Positions 14,937 to 24,771 of a DNA stretch of 60,648 nt are shown piece by piece; the stretch's first letter is position 1; every line of letters begins with the position of its first letter. The notes below the pieces were generated by a model. It saw nothing but the letters and a program-made list of their open reading frames with translations, was not told where the DNA came from and ran no database searches. The position numbers and the translations under genes are program-made. The stretch covers positions 1 through 60,648 of the IMG/VR virus record IMGVR_UViG_3300038424_000095; one strand, 5' to 3'. Origin of the DNA: a virus.

Positions 14937-15865
14937 AGTAATACCTCTTTGTCGGAATAGATAATTGCGGCCCACACGACGCTTATCAGTGCTAGCGGTA
15001 GGATATGCCAAGTAAAGAACGGCACGGCAGATACACAAGCAAGTGCAAGGCCCCACAGAGGTATCCGATCGATGCCTTGTAGTCCACGCCGAATGGTACG
15101 GTAAAGGGTCCACAGGAATAGGGCGATTCCCACGATCCCGAACCGCCAAGCAATCTCGACATATTCATTGTGAGCTTCCAGGAAAAGGTTGTTGTTCTGA
15201 GCGTTATAGAATTGAAAAAGGTGGAAACATTGCCCGAACCACAGGGCCTTTCCCATATCGTGAATGGTGAAGGACCACGCAGCCCACCTGCCCGAGATGT
15301 GCTCAATGACACCGTAATGCTGTGAGGAATTTACAAGAGGAGAAGCCAGGATAAGCCCACCTATGCAAATGGGAATAAGAAGTTGCCACCTTCTCTTTCT
15401 GAAGAATGCCGGAAGACATATCATGTAGAGCGCAAAGGTCTCGTCCACGTTGCTCATGAGTCCGACCAGTTGTCCATTAGTCGGATGGATAAGAAAGGAG
15501 ACGTGAAAATACTGCAAGGCCTGAAATACGATATTCAGCCCCGCGATAAGGATAAGGGCGTCATAAATGAGCCCCTTGAAGGCCCACCAGTGAGGCGCCG
15601 TCATGACTATGAAGAGGAAGAAAACCGACAGGGCCACTATTGTCGAGAGGATCGTGATGTTTATTCCCCTGAGCGTCTCGTAACAGGTATAGAGAAGCAA
15701 AGCCCCTATGGACCAGCTTACGGAGAACAAGGCAATGAGTCCGGAAGCGGCGAGGAAGATGAATTGCATATTCCCGAACCGTTGGACGCGAGGATCTACG
15801 CCGTTCGGTAGAACGAGTACGCATCCGAGAACGAGAATAAAGACAATGATGAGAACGGGCTTCAA
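14927..15865 (-). CDS. O-antigen ligase/polymerase-like membrane protein
   Basis: A 312-residue protein starting at TTG after GAGGGAAAC. It has about nine hydrophobic segments. Residues near 230-255 read EAHNEYVEIAWRFGIVGIALF, the HNEY..E...GI.G signature of the Wzy_C family (O-antigen ligase WaaL and polymerase Wzy). It is shorter than the usual 400 or more residues and lacks part of the N-terminal helices. In prophages such proteins change the surface polysaccharide and block superinfection. It overlaps the exported β-helix gene by 10 bases, so a coordinated surface-altering role is plausible. Confidence 0.72.
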   Translation of the reverse strand: MKPVLIIVFILVLGCVLVLPNGVDPRVQRFGNMQFIFLAASGLIALFSVSWSIGALLLYTCYETLRGINITILSTIVALSVFFLFIVMTAPHWWAFKGLIYDALILIAGLNIVFQALQYFHVSFLIHPTNGQLVGLMSNVDETFALYMICLPAFFRKRRWQLLIPICIGGLILASPLVNSSQHYGVIEHISGRWAAWSFTIHDMGKALWFGQCFHLFQFYNAQNNNLFLEAHNEYVEIAWRFGIVGIALFLWTLYRTIRRGLQGIDRIPLWGLALACVSAVPFFTWHILPLALISVVWAAIIYSDKEVLLCA

Positions 15866-15875
15866 GTTTCCCTCA

Positions 15876-16304
15876 CTAGTGCTTATACACCCCGACCGAA
15901 CACATCGTACCGCTTACCGTGGGCAGAATGGACACGGCGGTGATGGCAAGGTTATTTATTCTCAAGACCGGCTGATATTCGGCTCCGCTGCCGTCCAGTA
16001 TCGACGCGGTCGCGGTAACAACATTCGGAGCAGTACCGGCATATCTCGTGAAGATAGGATTGGTACAACTGAAGGCAACTCCGCTTGCTCTTGCCCCTTT
16101 ATCATCGGTCGGCAAGGTATATGAAACCGGAGTCCCTGCGGTGGGAAGATAGACGTTGTCGATCCACTTGGTCATGGGAAGACCTAGCTCGACAGGGACT
16201 TGGCGCCCCTCTGGAAAGTCAATCTTGCCGAATTCAGTGGCCAGTGCCGTACCGACAAAGGCCAGAAACAGGATTGCCACTACTACCACTACTATTTTCT
16301 TCAT
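15876..16304 (-). CDS. Exported β-rich protein
   Basis: A 142-residue protein with a Sec signal peptide (MKKIVVVVVAILFLAFVG, cleavage after ALA at residue 22). The mature part is β-rich: PTDDKGARASGVAFSC, then RYAGTAPNVVTATASILDGSGAEYQPVLRIN. The last segment resembles small phage capsid-associated proteins. It lies between the O-antigen-like gene and the giant ejection gene. Function unknown; the signal peptide is odd for a virion protein. Confidence 0.6.
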   Translation of the reverse strand: MKKIVVVVVAILFLAFVGTALATEFGKIDFPEGRQVPVELGLPMTKWIDNVYLPTAGTPVSYTLPTDDKGARASGVAFSCTNPIFTRYAGTAPNVVTATASILDGSGAEYQPVLRINNLAITAVSILPTVSGTMCSVGVYKH

Positions 16305-16314
16305 CTTTCCCTCC

Positions 16315-19300
16315 CTACATCGTTCTCAATATCTTCCGGTATTTTTCAATCTCGTCCTTTGTGAGCTCATTTTTCTCTACGGCATTGGAGAACTTATTGT
16401 AAAAGATAGGCTTGATCGCCTTCTTCTCTTCAGGTGTAGCCTTGTCTATCCCCGTAGCGAGCTGCTCGAGGGTGATCCTCTTGGCCGCAGCTACGGCAGG
16501 GGGCTCTTTCGCCTTCTCGTGGATACTCTCCATGTCGGAAGGAGTGAGTTTATGTTTCCGGATGGCCTGGCGGATCTGCGCGTTGGCCGTTGGGTCATTC
16601 TCCTTGACGGCCTGAGTGAGCTTGGACTTGAGCTTGCTCTTATCGGTCGAGGGGAATGATGGGCCCTCGAGGTTCTGGGCATACTTTTCAAAATCCGACA
16701 TGTATTTGTAGTTCGAGATACCCACCGATCCAAGAAGACCGTTGACGATCTTCCCGAGGGTGGTCTCGCCAGTGTTGCTCTTGAGAAGCCCCTGCCCCGG
16801 GATTGGGACCCACGATGAGAGGATGTCTTTCACGAGTTCCATCGTTCCCATCCGCTTCCCGTAGAAGTCCCTTCCGGTGGCAACCTCGACGAGTGGCCGA
16901 CCCCAGAGGGGATTGATCCGGTGATACCAGAAGCCCCGGGGGTCCGTCACGAGGTGCATCATATCGCCAACCACTGACCTTGGGGTGTACTCACGGCCGC
17001 CAACCATGACTGAGAAGGGCCTATTCCAGTGGGTCTTGTGGTCATCCCCGATGAGCATGTTCGTTACCTGTGCCGCTGTCGCCATGATGATCGCCCCGCG
17101 GAGAAGAGCCATGAACTGCTCCTTTCCCTTCGGTCTTGCGGCCTGGGCGAAGAACTTCAGGCGCGCCTCGAGGAAGTCAGGTGCAAGAAGTCCTATCCGG
17201 AGAACATCCTGCAGCGTGGGGTTCCTGCCGAGGTACTTGTAGTTGAGCTCACCGAAAGCGGCGTTTGCCTGCTTGGCCGCATTGTCGAGGAGCTGGTCAC
17301 GGGTGAACTTTCCCGAGGCCATGTCCTTCGCGTAATACTTCAGGGCCCGGCCTACGGCATGTTCGAACATGAGGGCCTTGAGGCGTGGGATGTAATCCTG
17401 AAAGAGCCACTCCTGATAGTGCTTAAGGGCATCCCCGACCAGAGGAATCCTGTTCCATAGACCGCCGGAAGCCATCCCTTCGGCGAATTCCTGCATGGCC
17501 TTCCCGCTGTAAAGCATGAGCCCGTGGTCGACGCCCTCGCGCAACAGAGGACGGGTGTCGAAGTCTATCTCGGGTGCCACAAAGGGGTTGACCTTATGAA
17601 AAACCGCGTGCTCCCCAAGGTGAAACTGATGGAAGGGCCCTATGAGGATCGTTCCCTTGATGAAGGCCCCACCATGGAGGGCCGTCCTGCCTGGCTGCCA
17701 GCCTCCGACCACTGGCACCTTCGCAGGGATTTCGAAGGTCTGGATCTTCGACTTTCCAAGAAGGGCATTAAGCCGGCCGAAGGCGTCCCGGTGAATTCTC
17801 ATGTTGCCCTGCATGAGAACGGGGTGTCCGTTCACGTCGTTGCCAAGCCATTTCCACTTGCGGAGGGCTGGATGGTCAAGAGGCCGATAAATCTCTCTGC
17901 CCTGATCGTCGTACCAGTCCTTGCCTTTTACATTCGGCTTGACTGCAAAGGCTGAATTGTCCCGTTCAACTATGTGGTCGCCAATGGAGGGGACCTTCTC
18001 GCCGAACATGGGCGTTGTCTTGTTTCCCTCTATGAATTTCTCGGCCTCGTCCTTCGAATCGAAGACCCTGAAGGCTCGGTCCTTGTCCCCGCGCATGACG
18101 GCGTAGGAGGTCTTCTGGATGGGTTCTCCCATGCCCCCGACCACTACCGTAGGTCTGCCGTCGGCCTCAGTGGATGCCATCAATTCCTTGAGGGCCTGGC
18201 GGGCCAGCATTGCTTCACGGATCGATCGCTCATGGGCGACCACTTGATAGCCTATCCTCTTGTCCGTGGGGTCATAGCCAAGCTTCTCGCCTTCGTGGTA
18301 ATTCGCCCATATCCGGTGAAGGGCTTCCCGGGGATTCGTCTTAAAGACCCCCGCATTAATCTGAGAGATAATCTTCTTCCCGGCCTTCTCCGGCTTGTCC
18401 TTCCACTGGTGTCGGACGTAGTTCTCGACATAGTCGATCTCGAGACCGGAATCGTTCGCGGCCTGCCAGGTATCCTGCATATCTTGGGAGCACTTTTCTG
18501 CCCAGGCGTGTTCTTCCGGGGTGAGCTTCATTGCATCAAGGTAGCCTTGTTTGTAAGGCGCCTTGGAATCATCGGCCCAGGCCTGAAGGGTGGCGTTGTC
18601 CCCGCCAGCTTCGATGTAGTTGCTGATGGCCACCTGCCTCTTCTCGGGGATCTCCGCATTGATCTGCTTGGCCAGCTTTGTGAGTTGCCATTCAAGGCGC
18701 TGGAGAGCTCCGGTGTATCGCCCGATGATGCGCTTACTTTCCGTGCTAACCGGAGGTTTCTTGTAGGCTTCCTTGAGGTCGTTGAGTGCCGTCTTGACCG
18801 GTTCGATGACAGGGGAGAAGAAGGTTTTTGGTCTCTCCGGTCCCTTCTCCGCCTCACGCTCTTTCCCGATATTGTCGAGGAAGTCCTGGAGGAGAGGAGG
18901 AAGGTCCTTGTCTTTGAGGACCACCTCGCCGCGCTCATTGGCGAGAGGGGATTCTGCATAGGCTTTCTTGGCTGCCTCGAATACCTTCTTCATTGAGAAC
19001 ATGAACCGTTTGTAGAGGTCCCCGAGGACTTCCTTCATCCGGTCCAGGAAGTCTTTCCAGGTCCTGGCCCCTTCCTGGTAGACGTGGGTGGCAATCTTTT
19101 CGAGGTGCGGATAGGCGGCCTTTGCGTCGTTACCTGCCTCCTTGATCGCATCAAGGCTCTCCTGGATGCTGAAACGGGGCTGCCCCTTATAGAGGACATC
19201 CTGCTTCATGGAGGGGGTGATATCGAGGGAGTGGACGGCAGTGAGTTTTTTCTCAGGTACGCCTTCCGCGACTTCAAGACCCAATATCTCGGCGAGGTCT

Positions 19301-22300
19301 TGGCTTCCATCTTCGTTCATCGCTTCGATGAGAGACTTGCCCCGGTCCATGACATGAAGAACCGATTCCGACGCGCGAGTAATTGCCACGCGTTCTATGG
19401 AGTACATGAGCTTTTCGCCAGTAATCGGACTAACCTTCGTGTTCCCGTATCCCCTGGAGAGCTTGTAGACTTTCTCCAAATCCTCTCGGGTCACTTCGGG
19501 GCGTCCAGTCATATCGGAGGTATCGTGATAGGTGACGGGTGCCCACCCTTCTGACGTGTCGACCTTCGTCTCCCCGACCTTCGCTCCCCACTGTTTGGCA
19601 TACTTGTTCATGAAGGCAGGGAGCATGGTATCGTAGAAGCCCTTCATGCCCTCGCCGCCGACTTTTAGGTCGAGACCGGAAAGGGATTTCAGCTTCATCC
19701 CGTCTTCGTCCATAACGGACTTGCCTTCACTGGCGGCTATCTTGTCGGCTATTTCCTTGCCGAAGAGGTCGGAGACTCTCTTGATGTCGACATTGTCCTC
19801 GTGGAGAACCACGTCGCCGTCTTTTATTGCTCTTACCCAATACTGATCATCCCCGTAGTCGTCGTACTGAATTCTGTCGATTTGCTTGGAGAGATCATAC
19901 CGTTCTGCCTGCTGCTCGCCTGTTGTGAAGGCTATCCGATCATACCCATTCTCCGAGGCCCAGCGTAGCATCCGCTTCATGACGAGTTCCGGCCAGGTCT
20001 TTGAGAAGGGGGCGGGGGGGACAGTCTGTGCGGCATAAAGATTATTTCCCGTCTGCTCTACATTCTCCCGTTTTGGCCCAGAGGCATAGAGATGGCCTTC
20101 TTCATCTAGGGCCATGAACATTTTGGTTCCTATCGGGCGTCCGCTTATCTCTGCAGCCTCTTCGCTATCAATGGTGTACTCTTCTATTCTGAGTGGCTTT
20201 GTGTAGCCCTTCTTCTTGCCCTCCTGGTGCCAGTCGCTCTGCACTTCTTCGATGAAGAGGACTTTCTTACCGTCAGCGTCTACCCGATCATTGAAACGGA
20301 CGTGGGCCAGGACGTTGGGTTCGTCCCAATGAGGTGAGGCGTACTTGCCTTCATAAATGTTACTTTTCTGAAGCCTTCCCTGTTCTGCCCATAGTCTCTG
20401 TTCCTCTGCGCCTACTTCTGATGCGGGTAGATTTCGAATCTCTTCTAGTCTTGCCCTTATTTCAGTGAGACGGCCCTCCTTGCTCTTTACGCCGGTGTCT
20501 TCTTTGCTTGGCAGCGTAAACAGCATCTCCCGGTAGTTCTCGCCCATGGGAAGGGTGTAGGCGGAAAACTTGGTGGGCGACTGCTTTGTTTCGTTCCTAT
20601 CCTCGTAAGCCGCCCTCAATTCTTTTGCCAAAGGCTCTAACGTACTGCTGAGTTCGTTTGGTGTCCTATCTCCTCTTGCGATGTCTAGGGCGGTATCGCG
20701 CGCTCCGCTATCTGTAAAATGCTCATTCTGGGCTTGCCTAATGAAAGCCTGTTCTGCTTTTTGGAGTCGTTCCTGTCCTTCTCCCCCCTTCACCACTTCC
20801 TTCATCTGCACCTGGTTCTCTTTGAGGAAGTCCGCGATCTCGCCCTTCGTGACCTTGCCCGTCCTGCCATCAAGCCAAGGAACCAGTCCCGACCACTTCA
20901 GTTCGTCCGCCTTGTACTCGCCCTTGTTCGCCCACGATTCAATGAGGGTTCGATAGCTCTCGGGCGTGCCCGTGCCGGGGAGCTTGGCGTCGAGGACTCG
21001 GGACATTTTGGAGTAGAAGGTGGGAGCGATGTCCTTCGCACCTGCGTTAAACACAGGCGGTCCTTTTGATCCCGTCCTGCCACCTGTCTTCTTGTATTCA
21101 ATGAGAGCCTTGTCTACCGCGCTCTTTACGGCTTTTGGATCGGTGGTCATGCTTTCAAGTTCACGACCGGCAGCGAACTGAGCTATCAAATCGCCCATGA
21201 CTCTTGTTCTCTGCGATTCCAACATACCAGTGCCTTCGTAGTCCGCCTGGAGTTTTTTCTTATAGATGTCGAGGTTTCTAAGATAGGGCTTTACTTCTTC
21301 CAAAAGTGGTTCATAAATGTCCGGCCTGCTATGTTGTAGAGTATGCATGATCTCATGCTGTGCCGTTGCCGCGACATCACGGGCGTTAGTGTTGAGATAG
21401 AGGACTGTCGGTTCTTGAGGAAGAGTGAATCCGCCTATCTTTATGGCCGATTCCGAGCCATCGAAAAAGTATGCATCAATGCCGTACGATTTCGCATCGG
21501 TAGCTATTTTTCGGTGTTCTGCGGTGAGTTCGACGGGGATTTTGACGTGATCCTGGACGAATCCCTCAAGATGCGTCCCCAAAATCTCCTGGACTTTTTT
21601 GATTGCAGAGCTGTATCGTTCGGATAGTAACGTATTCCGCTCTGTGACGTCAGGCAGATTATTCTCGGTTCTTCCTTCATTACCCTCCTCCTCTATACTG
21701 AATGTTGGCGGTTCCTTGCGTCTCGGCTTCAGCCTCTCCCCTATCTGTTCGGCGGTCTGCTTCTCCTCTCCGAGAGCAAGGCGGCCACCTCTGACTTCTG
21801 GTTCGCTAAAGGTAAGTTGGTGGATAGGCTGGTTGCCGGCGAGAACTTGCTTGACTTCTTCTTCTGATTTTGATACTCTTTCTTTGTTATGCCTAATCTC
21901 CTTTGTAGTACTTGTGGAACCGTAATTAACCGCGCCCCGTGCTTGATCAGAGGAAGCAAGACTGGATTCTTCTTCTGTTCCCGGTTGTGCAAAACTACTT
22001 TTTTCAACCACAAGATCAGGATGGATTGCCTCACTTGCGGCAAGGGGTTCTACGTTTCTCCCTCTACCCTCGATAATGGAAGAGGGAGGTTCTGTAGTAA
22101 AACCTGCTATGCGATTAATCAAGCTACTGGCCGTATTAATTCCAAGGGATACCGTTTTATCAGGGTTGACGGTAAGAGCGTTGCCGAGCACAGAATCGTC
22201 ATGGAACGTCATCTTGGTAGGCGACTTCACAGAAGTGAGGTGATCCACCACATTGACGGGAACAGACTCAATAACGAAATCTCTAACCTTCGGATCATGA

Positions 22301-24771
22301 AGTGCATTGATCACAGCGCCCATCATAATTCGTTGGCTTGGGACATCGAGACCGCCAAAGCCCTTTTGAAGGAAGGTGCTACTTTGCGAGAGGTCTCTGA
22401 TGTTCTGCACGTCTGCGGGACCAGTATTGGAGCTGCCTTGAGACGTAGAGGCGTTACCCTCCGTCTCTTGAGAGGATACAAGCGCACTAGCGGGTAGCTT
22501 CGCCTCTGAGGGGCCGCCAGTCGTTTTTTGGGGTGTGGTGGGGATGGTAGGCTTAGGGGCACCCGCCGGCTCCTCTTCCGCTGGCTTCTGGCTGGCCTCC
22601 TTTATGCCTGCTTCGATTGGAGCCGTGGGTTCCCCTAAAGGCTGCATGGCAGGAGTCAACGGGGCCATCCCGAGGGGTGCCATCGGAGCCTCCACCGGCA
22701 CCGTCAACGGCAGTTCCGCTATCCGGTCGATGATCTCCTTGTTGGCGACATCGGGCGGGAGCCCCTTGCTTCCCACGTCCGCGATGATAGCCTCTGGTGA
22801 GCTGTTCCTAATAGCCTCGTGGGCCTGGATGAACTGGTCGAGGGCGGTAACGGATGGAGCATGAGCCTGGGGACTCGCGGCGTACTGGTCGCGTACTGCC
22901 CGGATATGATCTAGGGTAGTCTCCCCTCTTTCAAGCCCCCTGGTGGCTTGGTCAAAGAATGAAGGGGGAAGAGGGGTGCCGCCCACCGCTGAAGGACCGG
23001 CAGCCGGAGAAGGAGGAGTCGCGGGAGGCGGGCCCTCTTCCGAAGTTGGTCTGGTTTCTGGCATTCCTGGTGTCTGTCTCGGATATGTCGAAACGCCTTC
23101 AACCGCCCCCTTAAGTTCGAAGGGAACAACCTTAGGCTGTCCTGCCGCTGCAACCTGAGTGTCGCTGTAAGGTGGAACGTGAATGGCACTCTTTATCTTT
23201 CTCCACCAGGGACGGTCGGCCACCGTAACGGCCTTTTCAACGGGCATCTCTATCCATGTACCGCCGATGAGGTCTTGGCGCATCTGTGGGCCTGAGCGTC
23301 CAAGTGCCCCGTAGAGTTCTTTTTCTTCGGCGGTAGCCTCTTGTCCGGCCCCGAGGATGTCGTGAATCTTGGCGGGGTCAAGAAATACTCTCCGAGGCAT
23401 GTTGTACTGCTCGAAGGTCTTTGTCGTTGCGGCTTCAAAGGCTTTCTGCGATCCTCCATGCACCTTGCCAGCCGCCCATATCTGACCCATGAAGTCAACG
23501 GCATCAAGGACCGAAGCCTGCCATCCCTCGGCATCATTGATGTCAGCAAGACCACGGCCTCCTCCAAAAGTGTAGGGCTTGCCGCTGATCTTAGATGCGG
23601 CGAAGTTCTCAGCTTCTGCGGCGCCCATGAAGGTCCCAAAACCAGCCGCACCCTTCAGGACATCCTTTGCCATCTGAATCTTCGAGGGAGCACCACCGAG
23701 AATCTCTTTCGCTATGCCGGATCTTGCCAAGTCAAATGCTGTGTTCACTGCACCGGCCGCTTCCTCCGCCGACATACCTGCCTGGACTATGCCGGCCCCT
23801 TCCCGGGCCGCTCCTGCCAAAGCTGAAATACCAGTTCCTGCGCCATATATAGCCGCTGTCGGTGCCATGAGAGGCAGCCAGAACGCCATCATGTACGGGT
23901 TGTTTATGATCTCTTTCCCCGTGGGCGTACCGCGGAGTCCGAGTTGCTTGGTGATCGCGTCGAAGTTGTCATAGATAGCATCAGAGGGGACCTGGACATG
24001 GTTAGCCTGGAGAATCTTCGAGACTTCTGCCGCCCTGTCAGCAACCGGCCAGGAAGGTTCTGCCCCTTTAGATACATAGAGATTGAAAGAGTTCACATCA
24101 TCGTGGTATTGCTTGGCCTTCTGATTAAAGGTCTCTACCTTTGTGTTGAAGGCATCTACCGATGTCTGAGAAGTCCTGTCTACCTTCTCCTGAGATGCTT
24201 TGAGGTCATCGTAAAGAGCCTGGACCTGCTTGCCCTGAATCTCAAGGGTATTACTTTTGGCGGAGAGGTCTTTCCCCCTTGCGAGAAACTCTCCTTCTCT
24301 GGGTGTCGCCTCAGGTGCTTCTGGCGCCCTCATGGTAAAAGGCACTCTCGCCATGTCCACATGCTCTGCGGGGTGCGCGAGTTCCTCCACTATTCGGTGA
24401 TCTGGAGGAGGAGCATTCGCCTCTTCTTCGAAGCGGTGTGCGATGTTGAGGGCAGCCTGAGCTTTCACAGGATCAGGATGGTGAACGACAGTCCCTATAC
24501 TTGGCTTTCCTAACCAGTCCGTTGTGATGAAAGGCTTCATAGTGCTGATTACATCAGGTTCAGGTTGACCGAGGCGGGCCGGGCGGACAGCAGCAAGTTC
24601 CTCTTCGGTAGCGGCAGGAGGAAGGGCTATTTTGACCGGAGCCTTGACGACAGGCGGTTTCTCTGCCGCCGCGAACTCCTCGTCGCTTATGACCCTGAAG
24701 CCCTTACTGACAGGTTGCTCTTGCTTCTGCGCCTGTTCAATCTCGTCATCGCTGATTACAACGTAGGGCAT
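16315..24771 (-). CDS. Giant polyvalent ejection-type virion protein (2818 aa)
   Basis: Opens with two copies of a VISD(D/E)E motif (residues 4-11 and 25-33), then coiled coil (about 165-250) and Ala/Gly-rich hydrophobic segments (about 290-335). HEIMH at residues 1139-1143 is a zinc-metalloprotease motif. FIEEVQSDWHQEGKKKGY near 1506, then RIAFTTGEQQAERYDLSKQ, is typical of large polyvalent proteins that phages and plasmids deliver into cells. The C-terminal quarter (GRDFYGKRMGTMELVKDILSSW) matches the ends of podovirus internal virion proteins. Residues 759-961 are encoded antisense to an HNH gene and form a low-complexity linker. It probably enters the host with the DNA. The start overlaps the previous stop (TAATG). 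Confidence 0.78.
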   Translation of the reverse strand: MPYVVISDDEIEQAQKQEQPVSKGFRVISDEEFAAAEKPPVVKAPVKIALPPAATEEELAAVRPARLGQPEPDVISTMKPFITTDWLGKPSIGTVVHHPDPVKAQAALNIAHRFEEEANAPPPDHRIVEELAHPAEHVDMARVPFTMRAPEAPEATPREGEFLARGKDLSAKSNTLEIQGKQVQALYDDLKASQEKVDRTSQTSVDAFNTKVETFNQKAKQYHDDVNSFNLYVSKGAEPSWPVADRAAEVSKILQANHVQVPSDAIYDNFDAITKQLGLRGTPTGKEIINNPYMMAFWLPLMAPTAAIYGAGTGISALAGAAREGAGIVQAGMSAEEAAGAVNTAFDLARSGIAKEILGGAPSKIQMAKDVLKGAAGFGTFMGAAEAENFAASKISGKPYTFGGGRGLADINDAEGWQASVLDAVDFMGQIWAAGKVHGGSQKAFEAATTKTFEQYNMPRRVFLDPAKIHDILGAGQEATAEEKELYGALGRSGPQMRQDLIGGTWIEMPVEKAVTVADRPWWRKIKSAIHVPPYSDTQVAAAGQPKVVPFELKGAVEGVSTYPRQTPGMPETRPTSEEGPPPATPPSPAAGPSAVGGTPLPPSFFDQATRGLERGETTLDHIRAVRDQYAASPQAHAPSVTALDQFIQAHEAIRNSSPEAIIADVGSKGLPPDVANKEIIDRIAELPLTVPVEAPMAPLGMAPLTPAMQPLGEPTAPIEAGIKEASQKPAEEEPAGAPKPTIPTTPQKTTGGPSEAKLPASALVSSQETEGNASTSQGSSNTGPADVQNIRDLSQSSTFLQKGFGGLDVPSQRIMMGAVINALHDPKVRDFVIESVPVNVVDHLTSVKSPTKMTFHDDSVLGNALTVNPDKTVSLGINTASSLINRIAGFTTEPPSSIIEGRGRNVEPLAASEAIHPDLVVEKSSFAQPGTEEESSLASSDQARGAVNYGSTSTTKEIRHNKERVSKSEEEVKQVLAGNQPIHQLTFSEPEVRGGRLALGEEKQTAEQIGERLKPRRKEPPTFSIEEEGNEGRTENNLPDVTERNTLLSERYSSAIKKVQEILGTHLEGFVQDHVKIPVELTAEHRKIATDAKSYGIDAYFFDGSESAIKIGGFTLPQEPTVLYLNTNARDVAATAQHEIMHTLQHSRPDIYEPLLEEVKPYLRNLDIYKKKLQADYEGTGMLESQRTRVMGDLIAQFAAGRELESMTTDPKAVKSAVDKALIEYKKTGGRTGSKGPPVFNAGAKDIAPTFYSKMSRVLDAKLPGTGTPESYRTLIESWANKGEYKADELKWSGLVPWLDGRTGKVTKGEIADFLKENQVQMKEVVKGGEGQERLQKAEQAFIRQAQNEHFTDSGARDTALDIARGDRTPNELSSTLEPLAKELRAAYEDRNETKQSPTKFSAYTLPMGENYREMLFTLPSKEDTGVKSKEGRLTEIRARLEEIRNLPASEVGAEEQRLWAEQGRLQKSNIYEGKYASPHWDEPNVLAHVRFNDRVDADGKKVLFIEEVQSDWHQEGKKKGYTKPLRIEEYTIDSEEAAEISGRPIGTKMFMALDEEGHLYASGPKRENVEQTGNNLYAAQTVPPAPFSKTWPELVMKRMLRWASENGYDRIAFTTGEQQAERYDLSKQIDRIQYDDYGDDQYWVRAIKDGDVVLHEDNVDIKRVSDLFGKEIADKIAASEGKSVMDEDGMKLKSLSGLDLKVGGEGMKGFYDTMLPAFMNKYAKQWGAKVGETKVDTSEGWAPVTYHDTSDMTGRPEVTREDLEKVYKLSRGYGNTKVSPITGEKLMYSIERVAITRASESVLHVMDRGKSLIEAMNEDGSQDLAEILGLEVAEGVPEKKLTAVHSLDITPSMKQDVLYKGQPRFSIQESLDAIKEAGNDAKAAYPHLEKIATHVYQEGARTWKDFLDRMKEVLGDLYKRFMFSMKKVFEAAKKAYAESPLANERGEVVLKDKDLPPLLQDFLDNIGKEREAEKGPERPKTFFSPVIEPVKTALNDLKEAYKKPPVSTESKRIIGRYTGALQRLEWQLTKLAKQINAEIPEKRQVAISNYIEAGGDNATLQAWADDSKAPYKQGYLDAMKLTPEEHAWAEKCSQDMQDTWQAANDSGLEIDYVENYVRHQWKDKPEKAGKKIISQINAGVFKTNPREALHRIWANYHEGEKLGYDPTDKRIGYQVVAHERSIREAMLARQALKELMASTEADGRPTVVVGGMGEPIQKTSYAVMRGDKDRAFRVFDSKDEAEKFIEGNKTTPMFGEKVPSIGDHIVERDNSAFAVKPNVKGKDWYDDQGREIYRPLDHPALRKWKWLGNDVNGHPVLMQGNMRIHRDAFGRLNALLGKSKIQTFEIPAKVPVVGGWQPGRTALHGGAFIKGTILIGPFHQFHLGEHAVFHKVNPFVAPEIDFDTRPLLREGVDHGLMLYSGKAMQEFAEGMASGGLWNRIPLVGDALKHYQEWLFQDYIPRLKALMFEHAVGRALKYYAKDMASGKFTRDQLLDNAAKQANAAFGELNYKYLGRNPTLQDVLRIGLLAPDFLEARLKFFAQAARPKGKEQFMALLRGAIIMATAAQVTNMLIGDDHKTHWNRPFSVMVGGREYTPRSVVGDMMHLVTDPRGFWYHRINPLWGRPLVEVATGRDFYGKRMGTMELVKDILSSWVPIPGQGLLKSNTGETTLGKIVNGLLGSVGISNYKYMSDFEKYAQNLEGPSFPSTDKSKLKSKLTQAVKENDPTANAQIRQAIRKHKLTPSDMESIHEKAKEPPAVAAAKRITLEQLATGIDKATPEEKKAIKPIFYNKFSNAVEKNELTKDEIEKYRKILRTM
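21889..22497 (+). CDS. HNH endonuclease gene nested antisense in giant gene
   Basis: A 202-residue protein. Two FCS/MYM-like zinc fingers (CSTCG...FCSRLC and CLTCG...FCSKTC) are followed by EHRIVMERHLGRRLHRSEVIHHIDG and NRLNNEISNLR, a textbook HNH domain of phage homing endonucleases, then helical DNA-binding segments. It lies fully inside the 2818-residue minus-strand gene with codons in exact register. Its 19 Leu and 15 Ser codons include no TTA, CTA or TCA, so the opposite strand stays open. No plus-strand ribosome site is visible before the ATG because that stretch is pyrimidine-rich; TTGACT-N15-GATACT upstream is a weak promoter candidate. Confidence 0.8.
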   Translation: MPNLLCSTCGTVINRAPCLIRGSKTGFFFCSRLCKTTFFNHKIRMDCLTCGKGFYVSPSTLDNGRGRFCSKTCYAINQATGRINSKGYRFIRVDGKSVAEHRIVMERHLGRRLHRSEVIHHIDGNRLNNEISNLRIMKCIDHSAHHNSLAWDIETAKALLKEGATLREVSDVLHVCGTSIGAALRRRGVTLRLLRGYKRTSG

